From: Malania oleifera
Lineage: Eukaryota > Streptophyta > Magnoliopsida > Santalales > Ximeniaceae
Length of the DNA stretch: 64,000 nucleotides
Direction of reading: 5' to 3'
NCBI RefSeq assembly: GCF_029873635.1
Contig: NC_080420.1
Coordinates: forward strand, 120,660,719-120,724,718
The position numbers were made by a program, and so were the translations under genes. This document shows positions 25,044-34,995 of this stretch, piece after piece. The notes under the pieces are model-generated. The model worked only from the letters and a program-made list of their open reading frames with translations, made no database searches and was not told the DNA's origin. Position 1 is the first letter of the stretch; every line of letters begins with the position of its first letter.

Positions 25044-26655
25044 ATATCTAAAATCCTTTGTTTTGGGGGGTATTTATAGAGTTTAGAAGGTGTATTTCAT
25101 GTTCCTCAAGTAACTTGGAGTGTTTCCCAAGTTTTCACAAAGTTTGGTGGCCAAGAAATCACTTTTGGAAAGTTTTAAACGCTGTTTTAAAATAGTTGTT
25201 ATGAGATTCAGTTGCCTGAACTCATCGGATTAGTTACCTAAACTTGAAATTCAGCTTATTTTTGAAGTTAGTATAGGTTCAGTCGCCTGACCAAACAAGG
25301 GTCAGTCGCCTAACACAAGTTTTGTCTGTTGTTCAGTCACCTGAACAGATATGATAAGCTGCTTGACAACTTTGACCATATTTTAGTATTTTAGTCATAA
25401 CTTTTTTTATAAAACTCCAAATTAGACTTTCTTGGTATCAACAGAAAGTTAAGAGAAAATATCACAACTTTCATGTTGAATACTTTTTAAGATAAGGAGT
25501 GTTTAATAGAGAAAAATGCACATCAATGTGGATATAAAAAAAATAATAGAATTTGAAAATCATGTTTTGGTGCTTTTCATTCCAAAAATATTTTTAACCT
25601 TTTTGAAATAACTTTTGACCTAATAAAATTATTTTTCGAGTATTTTAAAAGTTATTTAGGTCCAAGAAATTAACCTAAGAGTTTCATGCATTCATATTGA
25701 AATCACTTGAAGTACTTGCATAAAGACTTCTTAAGATTTTGACATTCTAAGCGTCTTCATGCTTTTCCATCTCTTGAGTCTATCTTGACTTCCAACTTCA
25801 ATTCACTTTAAATTTCATCAAATCATCTTTGAATCCATACTTTAATAGTATAAGTTTTATGAGATCTTCTTTCTTTGGAGTATAAGTTTTTAATAATCTT
25901 TGTGTGCACTTGACCTTATATTCACATACTTGAGTCCTGAAATATCATTACTTAACCAAATATGTTAAGTTCTTCTAATTTGTTATAATCAAAACAAGAT
26001 TTTAAACCTTCTAAAGCCAATATGAACAAATTTCTGGAATTTTATTTTTGCAGAAAAAAGAACTTAGAATTGAAAAAGATATAATTTGTGAAAGCCTTAT
26101 GAGAGAAAGAGAAGGAGAGAGTGATTGAATATTTTTGTAGGATTCTTGGAGTTAAATCTATCTTTAAATAGACATAATTATGCCTATTCCCAATAGTTAC
26201 ATATGTTCAAATTTAAAATCTAACCGTTAGATTATTTATACGGTTTAGATCGCACCACTTGATTTTATAAAAAATATAAGATTAATCTTAAGTCATCCGA
26301 TTATGATCAACAATCACAATCTCGCAATGATGCAAGCGTGCAAAGTGCTTGTGCGCTATCTAAATGTGCCACTAGCGCCCTACAGCCCACGCCACGCGTG
26401 CGTGCGTGCATGTGTGTGTGCGGACGATGCGAAACACTATCTTAGGGTGTACTAGAGTACACACCAGTGCTATCTCTTAACCAACTTTAAGAAAATATTC
26501 TACCTTATCATTTATTAATGACTTTTCCTTTTCACTCTTTCTAATGTGGGACAAACTTACATAACATTAAATGCTCCTCATAAATGCTTTAGAAAATACA
26601 TAAACGAAGACTTTGAAAACGCATAAAATTGATTATTTTAGAAAATATTTCAACA

Positions 26656-28942
26656 CATATTTAATATGATATATTAAATTGATGCATTAATTAAGTTTAA
26701 ACTATAAAAATTACAACTTAATATCTAGTTAGTAGATAATAAATTAATAAATGACAAATAAATTTTCCTTTGATTAACTATTGAATATATACTATTGTGT
26801 AATTCTTTCACTGGATAATAGTTATTATATATATAAACTTCAAGCAATGGTTGATACCTTATTCCCCGTTAGGAAGATTAAGGTTCAAATTCTTGCGAGA
26901 GGGTGAAATTTCCTAAAATTTTAAAAGGCGGTTTCGTGTTGGAGGCGCTATAGGTAGGGGCGGGGGTAGGGTGGGTTAGAGTAATTATAGTTGATTATTT
27001 AAGAACTTTAATGTTTCTCGTATAGTCCTAAAATTACTAGGTGTTTGATTTAAAGAACTCCAATTCTACAAATAACAAGTGAGGCTTTTAGCCAGACTTG
27101 GTTGGACCTCCAAATTAATTAGGTTTCATTCATTAGATTCAAAGTCAAACCAATCTTGAGATTTTACAGTTCCCTACTCAAATTTATATAAATTCTAATT
27201 GATCTTTTCTGAACCAATCAACTTAGTATGTTAATCAAGTATGCTGAAGCCAAATGGATTATATCCAAATTCAACCTTAATACGAACATCTTAACCATGC
27301 TCAAGTTTGGGAACAAAGTTTTGTCCGAACTCATAATTTTTCGAACCGAACAAAATACTTCTCTAATAACTTAAACCAATGAACGTCACTAAAGTCCGAG
27401 TTTGGTTAAACCCAACTTGTCTTTCTCACATAGCAACAAACCAATAACCTCACAGCCACTTAGTCTCAGTTTGGGCCTGCATGGCAAAGTTAGGGCTTTA
27501 TGGTTGTGAGTAAGTTAAAGTAGGAAGATCAACCCAAAACCCAAATTTTGTAACCCAGCCCAACTCAACTTTGTGCCCACCCAACTTCAGGATTTTTCTT
27601 GCAAAACACAAAAGCAAAACAAAAGGCAGCACTAAATTTCAATATAGGACTGTTTGGGTATAGAACTTTTTTCATCAATACAACTCCCAAACCAATTGTG
27701 TGCATACAAACATGACCTTTTGCTGACAGAGCACCAGAACTAAAATAAAAACAAAGTTTTAACATGCTTGGTTAATAGTTTTTTTTTTTTTTTCGGGCAA
27801 GGATGATTTGAAGGGCGTCCCTATCTATAACATTTCAATCATGCTACCCAAAATGGAATAGGCATCCTAAAAAGTAAAAAGGCCAAAAAACACAATGTTC
27901 TTTTTCCACACCCACAATATCTTTAAGAGTATATTTTAAAAACATAGCAAGGACAAGAAGGCCCGCCTTCCTTGAAATTTACTAAGATAATAGGGATCTC
28001 TTTTAACTTTTAAAAATTTTAAAACTATTACAGATCTTTTTTTTTTATAAAAAAAAATAGACCTCTTAAAATATTTATCTTTTTATAGAATATGAGAAAA
28101 TATTTGTGTTTTTTCGATAAATTTCTTTAAAATTTTTAAAACCTTAAGTATCTGTTTGGAGTTTAAAAAATTTTTAGAAAAGAAAAGAAAAATATAAAGG
28201 AATCTATTTTTTTATATTTGATTATTAAAAAATAAAAAAATATATACCAAATTAATCTATAATAAAATAATTGTACACAACATTTATATTTGATTTTTCA
28301 TAACTTTAGTAATGTTAAGATAAATTTTTATTTTTAGTAGTATTTAGTATTAAAGAAAAATATAGTAGAAAATAAATTTCTTCCTTATTTTCTTGATCCA
28401 AACATGTCCTAAAGAAAGATCCTAGAATTTCTTAAACCTAGAGAAAAATTAAAAGTTTTAGAATTATTTTCCAATAATGATGACAACCAATTGAAAACAT
28501 AATAATAAAAAAAAATCTAAATTTCAAGGGAGAAGAGAGAAGGAATTCAAAAAATGGGCACATACAAAATGGAAAGATGATCTAATTCTTGATTAGGGCA
28601 TGACATCATTAGTAATGAAAGTATGTACATCATGATTTAGAACTTTCACCTTGCGATACCAAAACTTATAGGCAAAAAGCAAGGAACCCTTTCTCACCCC
28701 ATTCCTTCTAAGCTCTTCCCATTACCATTTCTCCTCGCCCAAAAAACAAAATCCCAAACCCAAAATACCAAAACAAAAAAATTCGCATCATGAGTGTCCA
28801 ATTTGGGAAAAAAGGGGTTTCTAAGAACTACGCTGGCCAGGGTTTAGCTGCTAAAAGCCATGCTCTGATCAAGGTTTCACTGGTGAAAAACCCAAAAGTG
28901 GAAAACCCTTAAACCCCTCCTAGACCATATTTCTATTTCCAT
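26656..28942. other. AT-rich intergenic stretch
   Basis: No gene is recognised. A GGTTCAAATTC box near 26892 is followed by a GC-rich patch (26930-26985), a possible decayed SINE. The remainder is AT-rich with poly(T)/poly(A) runs (27780, 28040). Frames here are short and lack known motifs. Confidence 0.6.
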
Positions 28943-29609
28943 TTAGGCAAAAACAGAGCCGCAGGAGAGAGCCATCAACACAACAGCAGCTCGTTCTTCC
29001 TCCCTCAGCTTTCTCCTACTCCTCTGCCTCTTCACCGGCGATGAAAATGACGATCTCTGCATCAACATCTCGTTGCCCAAAGCCATCAATCTCATCTTCA
29101 GAGACTCGCTGAGACCATTTTCTTCACCGGAAACAGCGGCGGCGGCAGAAGCAGTAGTGTTAGCTGGCGATCTCTCTTTCTTCTTCTCTGTTCCCTTGTT
29201 CAACCCCACCATAGAACTCCTCCTCTTCCTGTACCTGATCCCGCAAGCGTTACATAGAGACTGCAAAACATAGAGAGACCCAAAAATCAAAATCGGATAC
29301 CCAGATCATGAAATCATGAACAGATAACCGGAATCGATCCAATAGACAAAATGATATGATGATGATGATGATGATGATGATGGCTCACCTTGGGTCCAGC
29401 TGGGCCGCCCCTCCACAGGGGAGTCTTCGTGGTCTTGCAATCGGCACAGCATTTCTCTCTCTCTTTCCCGTCTACGGACAATGATTCCTGCAGCATAAAA
29501 AAACAAAAAAAATCGACCGGGTGCTCATTATTACCAGATTCGAAGAAAAGGAAAAAGATCTAAACCCCATGATTGCCACTAGACCCCTCACCTTCTGGCT
29601 CACACCCAT
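28943..29609 (-). CDS. B-class GATA transcription factor, LLM-domain type (GATA15/16-like)
   Basis: A DNA-binding nuclear regulator. Coding exons on the minus strand are 29609-29592 (6 codons), 29487-29389 (33 codons) and 29260-28943 (105 codons plus stop), all phase 0 with GT-AG borders, giving 144 residues. The single zinc finger, CX2CX18CX2C, is split by the second intron: CADCKTTKTPLWRGGPAGPK on exon 2 and SLCNACGIR on exon 3. A basic stretch follows. The C-terminus has EERAAVVLMALSCGSVFA, the LLM domain of GATA15/16/17/GNC/GNL factors, here with VLM in place of LLM. The tail resembles GATA15/16. Arabidopsis relatives act in greening, cytokinin and germination control. An upstream in-frame ATG at 29645 would add 12 residues, but its context is weak while the chosen ATG has G at -3 and +4. 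Exon borders are predicted by eye. Confidence 0.85.
29357..29382. repeat. GAT microsatellite in GATA intron 2
   Basis: An uninterrupted run of GAT triplets sits just inside the splice donor of exon 2 (donor GT at 29388-29387). Confidence 0.9.
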
Positions 29610-30064
29610 TGCTCTTCCAAAATTATTACAAGATAGATCACACATAGAGGGATCGGATACGGGTATTCGGTAAGATAGAACAGATGATCTGCGATCGTGA
29701 CTCTGAAGTCCTCCTAATCGGGGACTTCGGACAAAAGTGGGACTGAAACAGAGCAATAGAGCAACTGATCAAAACCGCCTTGATACCCGAAACCCGGGAA
29801 ACGGAGAGAGAGAGAGAGAGAGAGAGATCTAGCAGAATTCAGGGGAAAGAGAAGGTACCATTCAAGGAAAGAGAGCAGATATTCAAAACCCAGAAGCGCT
29901 ACTGGTTCAGTATACCAGAGGCAGAGCGGAAACACTAATCAAATTGCGAGGAAGGAAGAATGCAAAGAAAAAAAAATGTTGAGAAAGAAAGCTACTGAAC
30001 AGAGAGAGAGACAGAGATAGACAGTGGCAAGGTGGCTAAAGCTAAATAAAGAAAAGACGCGAAC

Positions 30065-30102
<38 letters not shown>

Positions 30103-30150
30103 AGTCGAGGCGGAAGGATCGGTGGTGGACCGGAGCAAATTGAGAAGGCA
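29610..30150 (-). promoter_or_regulatory. GATA gene 5' UTR and proximal promoter, GA-rich
   Basis: The region upstream of the GATA start contains GA-dinucleotide runs at 29802-29827 and 30068-30101 (CT on the transcribed strand). A splice-acceptor-like pyrimidine-AG lies near 29745, so a 5' UTR intron is possible. I could not place a transcription start or a TATA box with confidence. Confidence 0.5.
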
Positions 30151-30151
30151 A

Positions 30152-30160
30152 AAACCCTAA
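30152..30160. promoter_or_regulatory. Telo-box AAACCCTAA
   Basis: AAACCCTAA is followed directly by CCCTAGGGTTT, so telo-box cores lie on both strands about 540 bases upstream of the GATA start. Telo-boxes are known plant promoter motifs bound by TRB-type proteins. The role here is inferred. Confidence 0.55.
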
Positions 30161-30247
30161 CCCTAGGGTTTACAATGACCAAAATGCCATCCCTGCCGAA
30201 AATTTTCTTGACGGCCCAACGCACGCACCCGCCAAAATTCCAACGGG

Positions 30248-30272
30248 CACGTGAAAAGTGACTGTCCACGTG
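30248..30272. promoter_or_regulatory. Paired G-boxes CACGTG upstream of the GATA gene
   Basis: Two perfect CACGTG hexamers lie at 30248-30253 and 30267-30272, 19 bases apart. G-boxes bind bHLH (PIF-type) and bZIP (HY5-type) factors. Their place upstream of an LLM-type GATA gene fits light control, but this is inference. Confidence 0.6.
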
Positions 30273-30379
30273 CCGTCTTGCATGAAGGTTTATATTTCCA
30301 TACGCGCGTCGGTAGAGGCGGCGACCGTACTCGCTCCGTCAGCCCTTGGAAGGAGGAAGGATCATATAACATTTGCCTT

Positions 30380-31170
30380 GGTGCTCACGCAAGGCCTTTT
30401 TAGTAGTAATAAAAAGTTGTAAAAACACTTATTAAGAAATCATTTTGAGGAACACATGCAATATATTTATTTTGAATTTTTATAAAATTAATTCTTTATT
30501 TTTATTATTTAAATGAAATATAAATATATTATTCATGGGCAAAAGTTTGTTCTTTAAATTATTTTAAGTTAATAGATTATTGATACCCAACTAATATTTT
30601 AAATTGAAACTTAAAATTTGTGTTACTATGTAAAAAATGGATGAAAAATAATAAAAATAAAAATATTTATAATTTTATTATTTATCATAAATCGTAATAG
30701 TTGTAATATGACACAATAAACAGGCAAAGATGTAAGATTTTGAGTTGTATGTACTAATTATTCAGGAACTCGTAAAAGTGGAAATTTCTGGTATTGTAAG
30801 ATAGGTTTTTTTTTAGTATTTTTTGTTGTATGATTTTTTAGAATGTTTTTTTTTTTTTTTCATTCTCAATTAACACTCGATAAAGAAAGAAATAATTAAT
30901 ATTAGAACAACATTTTTCTTTATGCATATTTTGTTCTTTCAAAGCATTTGAAGAAAATAAAATCTAATAAAATATTTAATGAAAATGAGAAAATTAAAAT
31001 ACTTAATGATGTCCATATAAAATTTTTCTTTAAGAAATACTTATGAGTAGCAGTTTAATGAGCGGAATTTGAATCCACTTATCACAGGATATTTTGTTAA
31101 TATTTAGACTCATAAGAAATATTGTGAGACTCAATATTTAGAATCTACAATCTACCATGCATCTTATCAA
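30380..31170. other. AT-rich intergenic stretch
   Basis: No gene, RNA gene or transposon is recognised. There are short poly(T) runs near 30807 and 30850. Confidence 0.6.
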
Positions 31171-31186
31171 AATAAAAATTAAGGAC

Positions 31187-31570
31187 GTAAGAAGGAGCAT
31201 CGGGGTTCAATTTCAGGTAAATACACTCACGGAGCCAACAGTACCTATGGAAGGTGAAAATTTACTCTGTGAATCAACGAAAACCGTGGATGGTGAGAGT
31301 TCACTCTAAGAACCAGCGGGGACCGTGGATGGTGAGAGTTTTTCGTGAGCTAGCGGGGACCGTAAATGGTAATGGAAATGTGTCCCAGGAGTCGGGTTGG
31401 CCGAACATCCAACTGATGCACGGAAGTCGTGTTCGCATTCCAGATTTTACCTGATCAGCCAGACCTAAGGAAAGAACGTAGATCCGTAGATTTGGTGCCG
31501 CACCAGGAGGTCCGAAAGGCTTGTTCGTGGTTGGAGTTCCTATGTAATCAAAAAAATAAAAATAAAAATA
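31187..31570 (+). mobile_element. SINE copy 1, 5'-truncated
   Basis: It is flanked by a perfect 16-bp duplication AATAAAAATTAAGGAC (31171-31186 and 31571-31586). It contains the GGTTCAATTT box near 31204, several units of a roughly 39-base repeat around CGTGGATGGTGAGAG, and an A-rich tail (31548-31570). It aligns with copy 2 at 32275-32678 from that copy's position 32312, so it lacks the box-A end. A short non-autonomous retroposon moved by LINE machinery. Confidence 0.8.
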
Positions 31571-31589
31571 AATAAAAATTAAGGACAAA

Positions 31590-31860
31590 AGATACTAGCA
31601 TTATCTAAAGTTTGACAAAAAGATAAAGATCTTCTTGAGATTTCAAAATTTTCATTAACATTTTTAAAATTTTTAAAAATACTACAAATTCCCCTTAAGA
31701 TTTGTCAAAAAGATACAAACCTACTCTCAACAGACTTGTTTTTTCTTTTTAAATACAAGAAAAAATCTATGTCTTTTTCATAGATTTTAGGAAAGGTTTC
31801 TAAAATTTTTAAAATTTGAAAAGAAATTTTTGAAACTTTTTTAAATTACTAACCTAGAAG
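31590..31860. repeat. Internally repetitive unknown repeat
   Basis: Phrases like TTTGACAAAAAGAT followed by a short A- or G-rich clause recur two or three times. A related design with CCTCCCCTAAGG and AGCAAAAAGATATGG appears at 53620-53960 in importin copy B intron 1. The class is not recognised and no frame is present. Confidence 0.4.
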
Positions 31861-32274
31861 ATTAATATCTTTTATCCTAATCATAATTATAATGACAAAA
31901 AGTTACAGGTATTTATTACTAAGTTATCTTTTACCCTAATGAGAAAAATGTAAAAACTTTCAGTTGACCATCCAAACTTATAAGAGTGAGGTGAAGCTTT
32001 CTCGAGGCACTACAAAAGAAAAAAATAAAAAAAGTAAAAACTTTCAAGCCTTCCATAAAACAAAGAATTGCATTTTCAATGTGACAAAAAGACAATCCTT
32101 TTGTCCATACCAAATAAGGTCAAAGGAAGAATGATGGAATTTTCAAAAAGTCAGAAAAAAAAAGGAAAACACTTTTAAAATTATTTTGAAGTTTATTTAT
32201 TAAAAATAATATATATATATATATATATATTTTATACACATACAACAAATTAATGAATAAAAAATAATTTTATT

Positions 32275-32678
32275 GCTCCCACGGCATGACGCGGTGGAAA
32301 TGTATTAGCAAGTAAAAATGAGCATTGGAGGTTCAATTTTAGGTAGATACACTCACAAAACTAATGCTACCTATGGATGGTAAGAGTTTACTCTGTGAGT
32401 CAGCAGGAACTGTGGATGGTGAGAGTTCACTTTATGAGCTAGTGGGGACCGTGAATGGTGAGAGTTTTCTGTGAACCAGCGAGAATCGTGGATGGTAATA
32501 GATATGTGTCTCGGGGGTTGGGTTAGTCGAACGTCCAATTAATGTATAGAAGCCACGTCCACATCCAGACTTTACCCTGATCAGCAAGACCTGGGGGCAG
32601 AGGACGCTGATCCGTAGGTTTAGTACCGTACCAGGGGATCCAAAGGGCTCGTTGGTGGCTGGAGTTTCTTTGTAATAA
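32275..32678 (+). mobile_element. SINE copy 2, full length
   Basis: It is flanked by a perfect 16-bp duplication AAAAAATAATTTTATT (32259-32274 and 32679-32694). A pol III box A-like TGACGCGGTGG (32287-32297) and box B-like GGTTCAATTTT (32330-32340) lie 43 bases apart, as in tRNA-derived SINEs. Four internal units start at 32371, 32410, 32450 and 32487. The 3' end is TTTGTAATAAAA. It is about 404 bases long, with no coding capacity. Confidence 0.85.
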
Positions 32679-32694
32679 AAAAAATAATTTTATT

Positions 32695-34163
32695 CATATT
32701 GATTGAAATTAGAATAAATTTAATTTCTAGTAGTCTTTGATAGAGAGAGATTTTTATTTTATTTTATTCTTGATCCAAATATAATTACAATGCTAAAACA
32801 AAATTATGATAAATAGAAAAAGGAGAATTGTCTAAAAAAATATATGATTCTATTTCTAAAAAGAATTATATACACATCCTCGCCATTCTTTGTTTCAAAA
32901 CATGAATTGTTTGGGTCTCCAATTTGAACTTATATGAATTTAGATGAAATTATAAATAATATCTTTAGTAAAATTCAAAACCTAAAATTCAATATATATA
33001 AACAACAGTCAATATAAAAAAAAATGGAATTGAGTATGAGAACAAGTAGGTAATTATGATAATAGGTAATGTTATTACTTAACTATAAAACATATAGTTA
33101 TCATTTTCACTGAGATTCCGAGATCATTTTTTACGTTTTTTCATTTGCTATGTGAGAAAAAACATAAAACCCATCATTATAATTTTAAATATTTACTATA
33201 TAATTTTCAATTCTATTCAACTATCATTTTGTTCCATTTTAACATGCAACTTTGCAAGACAGCGGTTAGGTTTTGAATATTAAGAATAACAATCCATAAA
33301 GTTAAATGACAATACCTACTTTTGGAATGGTTAATTGATTCTCATTTTAATAAAAAAACATTTTCTGGTAATTTACTAGTTTATTTATGACCGGAAAAGG
33401 AACAAAAAATAGAAAAATTTCACTTTTTCATTTTTGATTATAGGAAAAGTGAGAAGTAAAATAAAAGATATACTTACTCAATGAATAAAATTTTAATTTT
33501 ATACATCCTTAATGATTGATTTTTCTTCATTTTTAATCATGTTAGAATAATTTTTTATTTTAAATAGTATTTGATATAGAGAGAAAATATATAGAAAATT
33601 TACTTTCCTTTCTTATTTTGCTTTAGTTTTCTTTTCCCAAACAAAACCTTGATCCAAACTTACCATTAGTGAAACTCGCAAGAAGAGATTAGCCAAAAAT
33701 ATTAAATAAATGGTGGTAATTTATCTATACTAAAATTTTGATCAACAAAATGTTTTTATTTAGGTCTCAAAAAATGCATTTTCAAGACACAAGATTAGAT
33801 CTTATACCCACATGATCAGAAGAAAGTTTCGAGCCATTAAATATATATATGTCTTAATAATAATAATAATAAAGAAGGGAAGGTGTAAATGAAGATTGGG
33901 CGGGGAAGGAGAGGCACAAGGGACAATGAAAAAAGAAAGCAGGGGACAGACAGAATGCCTTCCCCACCCCTATTCTCTTTTTCAGCAAGCGCAGACGAAA
34001 AAACAGAGCAGCAGCAGAGGAGGAACAGAGCAGGGGCTGTCTCACCAAAAACCCATCACGCCCCAAACTTCTCCTATTTTATTTAACCAAGAAAAATCCA
34101 AAATGGAGTGGTCAAAACGAGACACGAATGGCAGAAGCCACCCTCCTGCAACAGAGACCAAAT

Positions 34164-34201
<38 letters not shown>

Positions 34202-34330
34202 CTTTTCCACTACCCACCATGCTTTTTGCCATCTACATGCATGTCCATGGAAAGCTGAGCCACCTGTGTCTCCCCGTTTCTCTCAATTTTTTGAAAATTT
34301 TTAAATAATAATATTATAATTCTCAGTCAT
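32695..34330. other. AT-rich intergenic stretch with CT repeat
   Basis: No gene is recognised. A (TC)16 run lies at 34167-34199, and a TAA run with a GC-richer patch at 33856-34070. Short frames here show no known motif. It may include the downstream flank of importin copy A. Confidence 0.55.
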
Positions 34331-34499
34331 ATTTAAGGCGGGTCGTGTCCGACACAAACAACTCTTACAGGGGAAAAAAAATTCCCATATTCCTCTTAGC
34401 TACGAGCTAACCAGATAAGTGTTCAAGGACCGCACCAAAATCACCCATAGACAAGCAGGGACAAAAATACTCCGGGAAAAATTCAGCAACCACGACGAC

Positions 34500-34995
34500 T
34501 ACAAGGACGATATACTGAAACAAAATGAAGACCATACTTATGTATAGTAGAATCCTGTTGCGAGGAAAATCACTTTCAGAAAAGAAAGAGAACTTTGCTT
34601 CCATCATATTTTCTTCGCATAATGGGAATTAATCACATCGACACATCCATCCTGCAGGTAGTCCGCACATCGCTCTTCAACCTTCCATTCCAACCATAAC
34701 GATAACGGGACCATTGGAGTCACTCTAGCTTCCATTTTGACCACAATAGACCAGACCAAGCAGAGGACTCAAACTTGATGACGAGACACCTGAAACAAAC
34801 CCAACTATAATCCTGCCATAGATGATGATCTGAATAACCACCTCCAAAGAATCTTTTAGTTCTGCACTTCACAGAAATTAAACGCAGTAGGCAAACATTA
34901 AAAAGAGACATTCAGAAATGAACCCATAGAAGTATGGGATTGTTTATTTGTAGAAAAACAAAAATTATGAGACAGAAAAAGCACGCATACCTTCT
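34500..34995 (-). other. 3' UTR of importin-alpha copy A with a UTR intron
   Basis: The stop (34998-34996) is followed after five bases by a splice donor GTATG (34990). A matching acceptor ...GTGCAG ends at 34862, giving a predicted 129-base intron (34862-34990). Downstream exon sequence (34861 and lower) resembles that of copy B, for example CATTTTGACCACAA near 34733 and near 47819. The polyadenylation site was not found. Confidence 0.6.

Larger units (their letters stand above)
14241..26028 (-). mobile_element. SIRE-like LTR, split by a full SIRE-like element
   Basis: The left part (14241-15662) opens with the same CCCAAGAGGGGGG stretch as the LTR at 11113. The right part (25044-26028) ends ATGAACA, whose reverse begins TGTTCAT and leads into a TTTTGATTATAACAAA block matching the SIRE-like LTR start. 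Palindrome-array copies lie at 25205-25345. The element at 15663-25043 is inserted inside it. I could not match a target duplication and the left end lacks a clean TG, so the ends are approximate. Confidence 0.6.
8171..26655 (-). mobile_element. Old Ty1/copia element, split by nested LTR elements
   Basis: On the minus strand the recognisable parts, right to left, are: a 5' LTR (26655-26029, continuing near 14240-14000; its outer end on the plus strand is TTTCAACA at 26648-26655), a gag-like part (13983-13200), a CCHC knuckle (near 13235), the protease region (near 13080-13130 and 11112-11000), and integrase (10900-10431, continuing 8304-8171). RT, RNase H and the 3' LTR are absent, replaced on the left by an LTR fragment. 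Insertions at 8305-10425, 11113-13077 and about 14241-26028 divide it. It is a broken fossil with many breaks, and the oldest layer in this block. Confidence 0.7.

Noticed and set aside
26830-26990. Possible decayed SINE
   Set aside because: There is one GGTTCAAATTC box and a GC-rich follow-up, but no convincing box A, target duplication or second copy.
29472-29756. Longer minus-strand open frame around GATA exon 1
   Set aside because: The frame extends upstream only through a non-ATG start and runs on through the intron 1 donor. The spliced six-codon exon with a strong ATG context fits better.
33889-34308. Overlapping plus-strand frames of 65-120 residues
   Set aside because: Low-complexity text over a CT repeat and GC-rich patch with no known motif or splice support; not called as genes.
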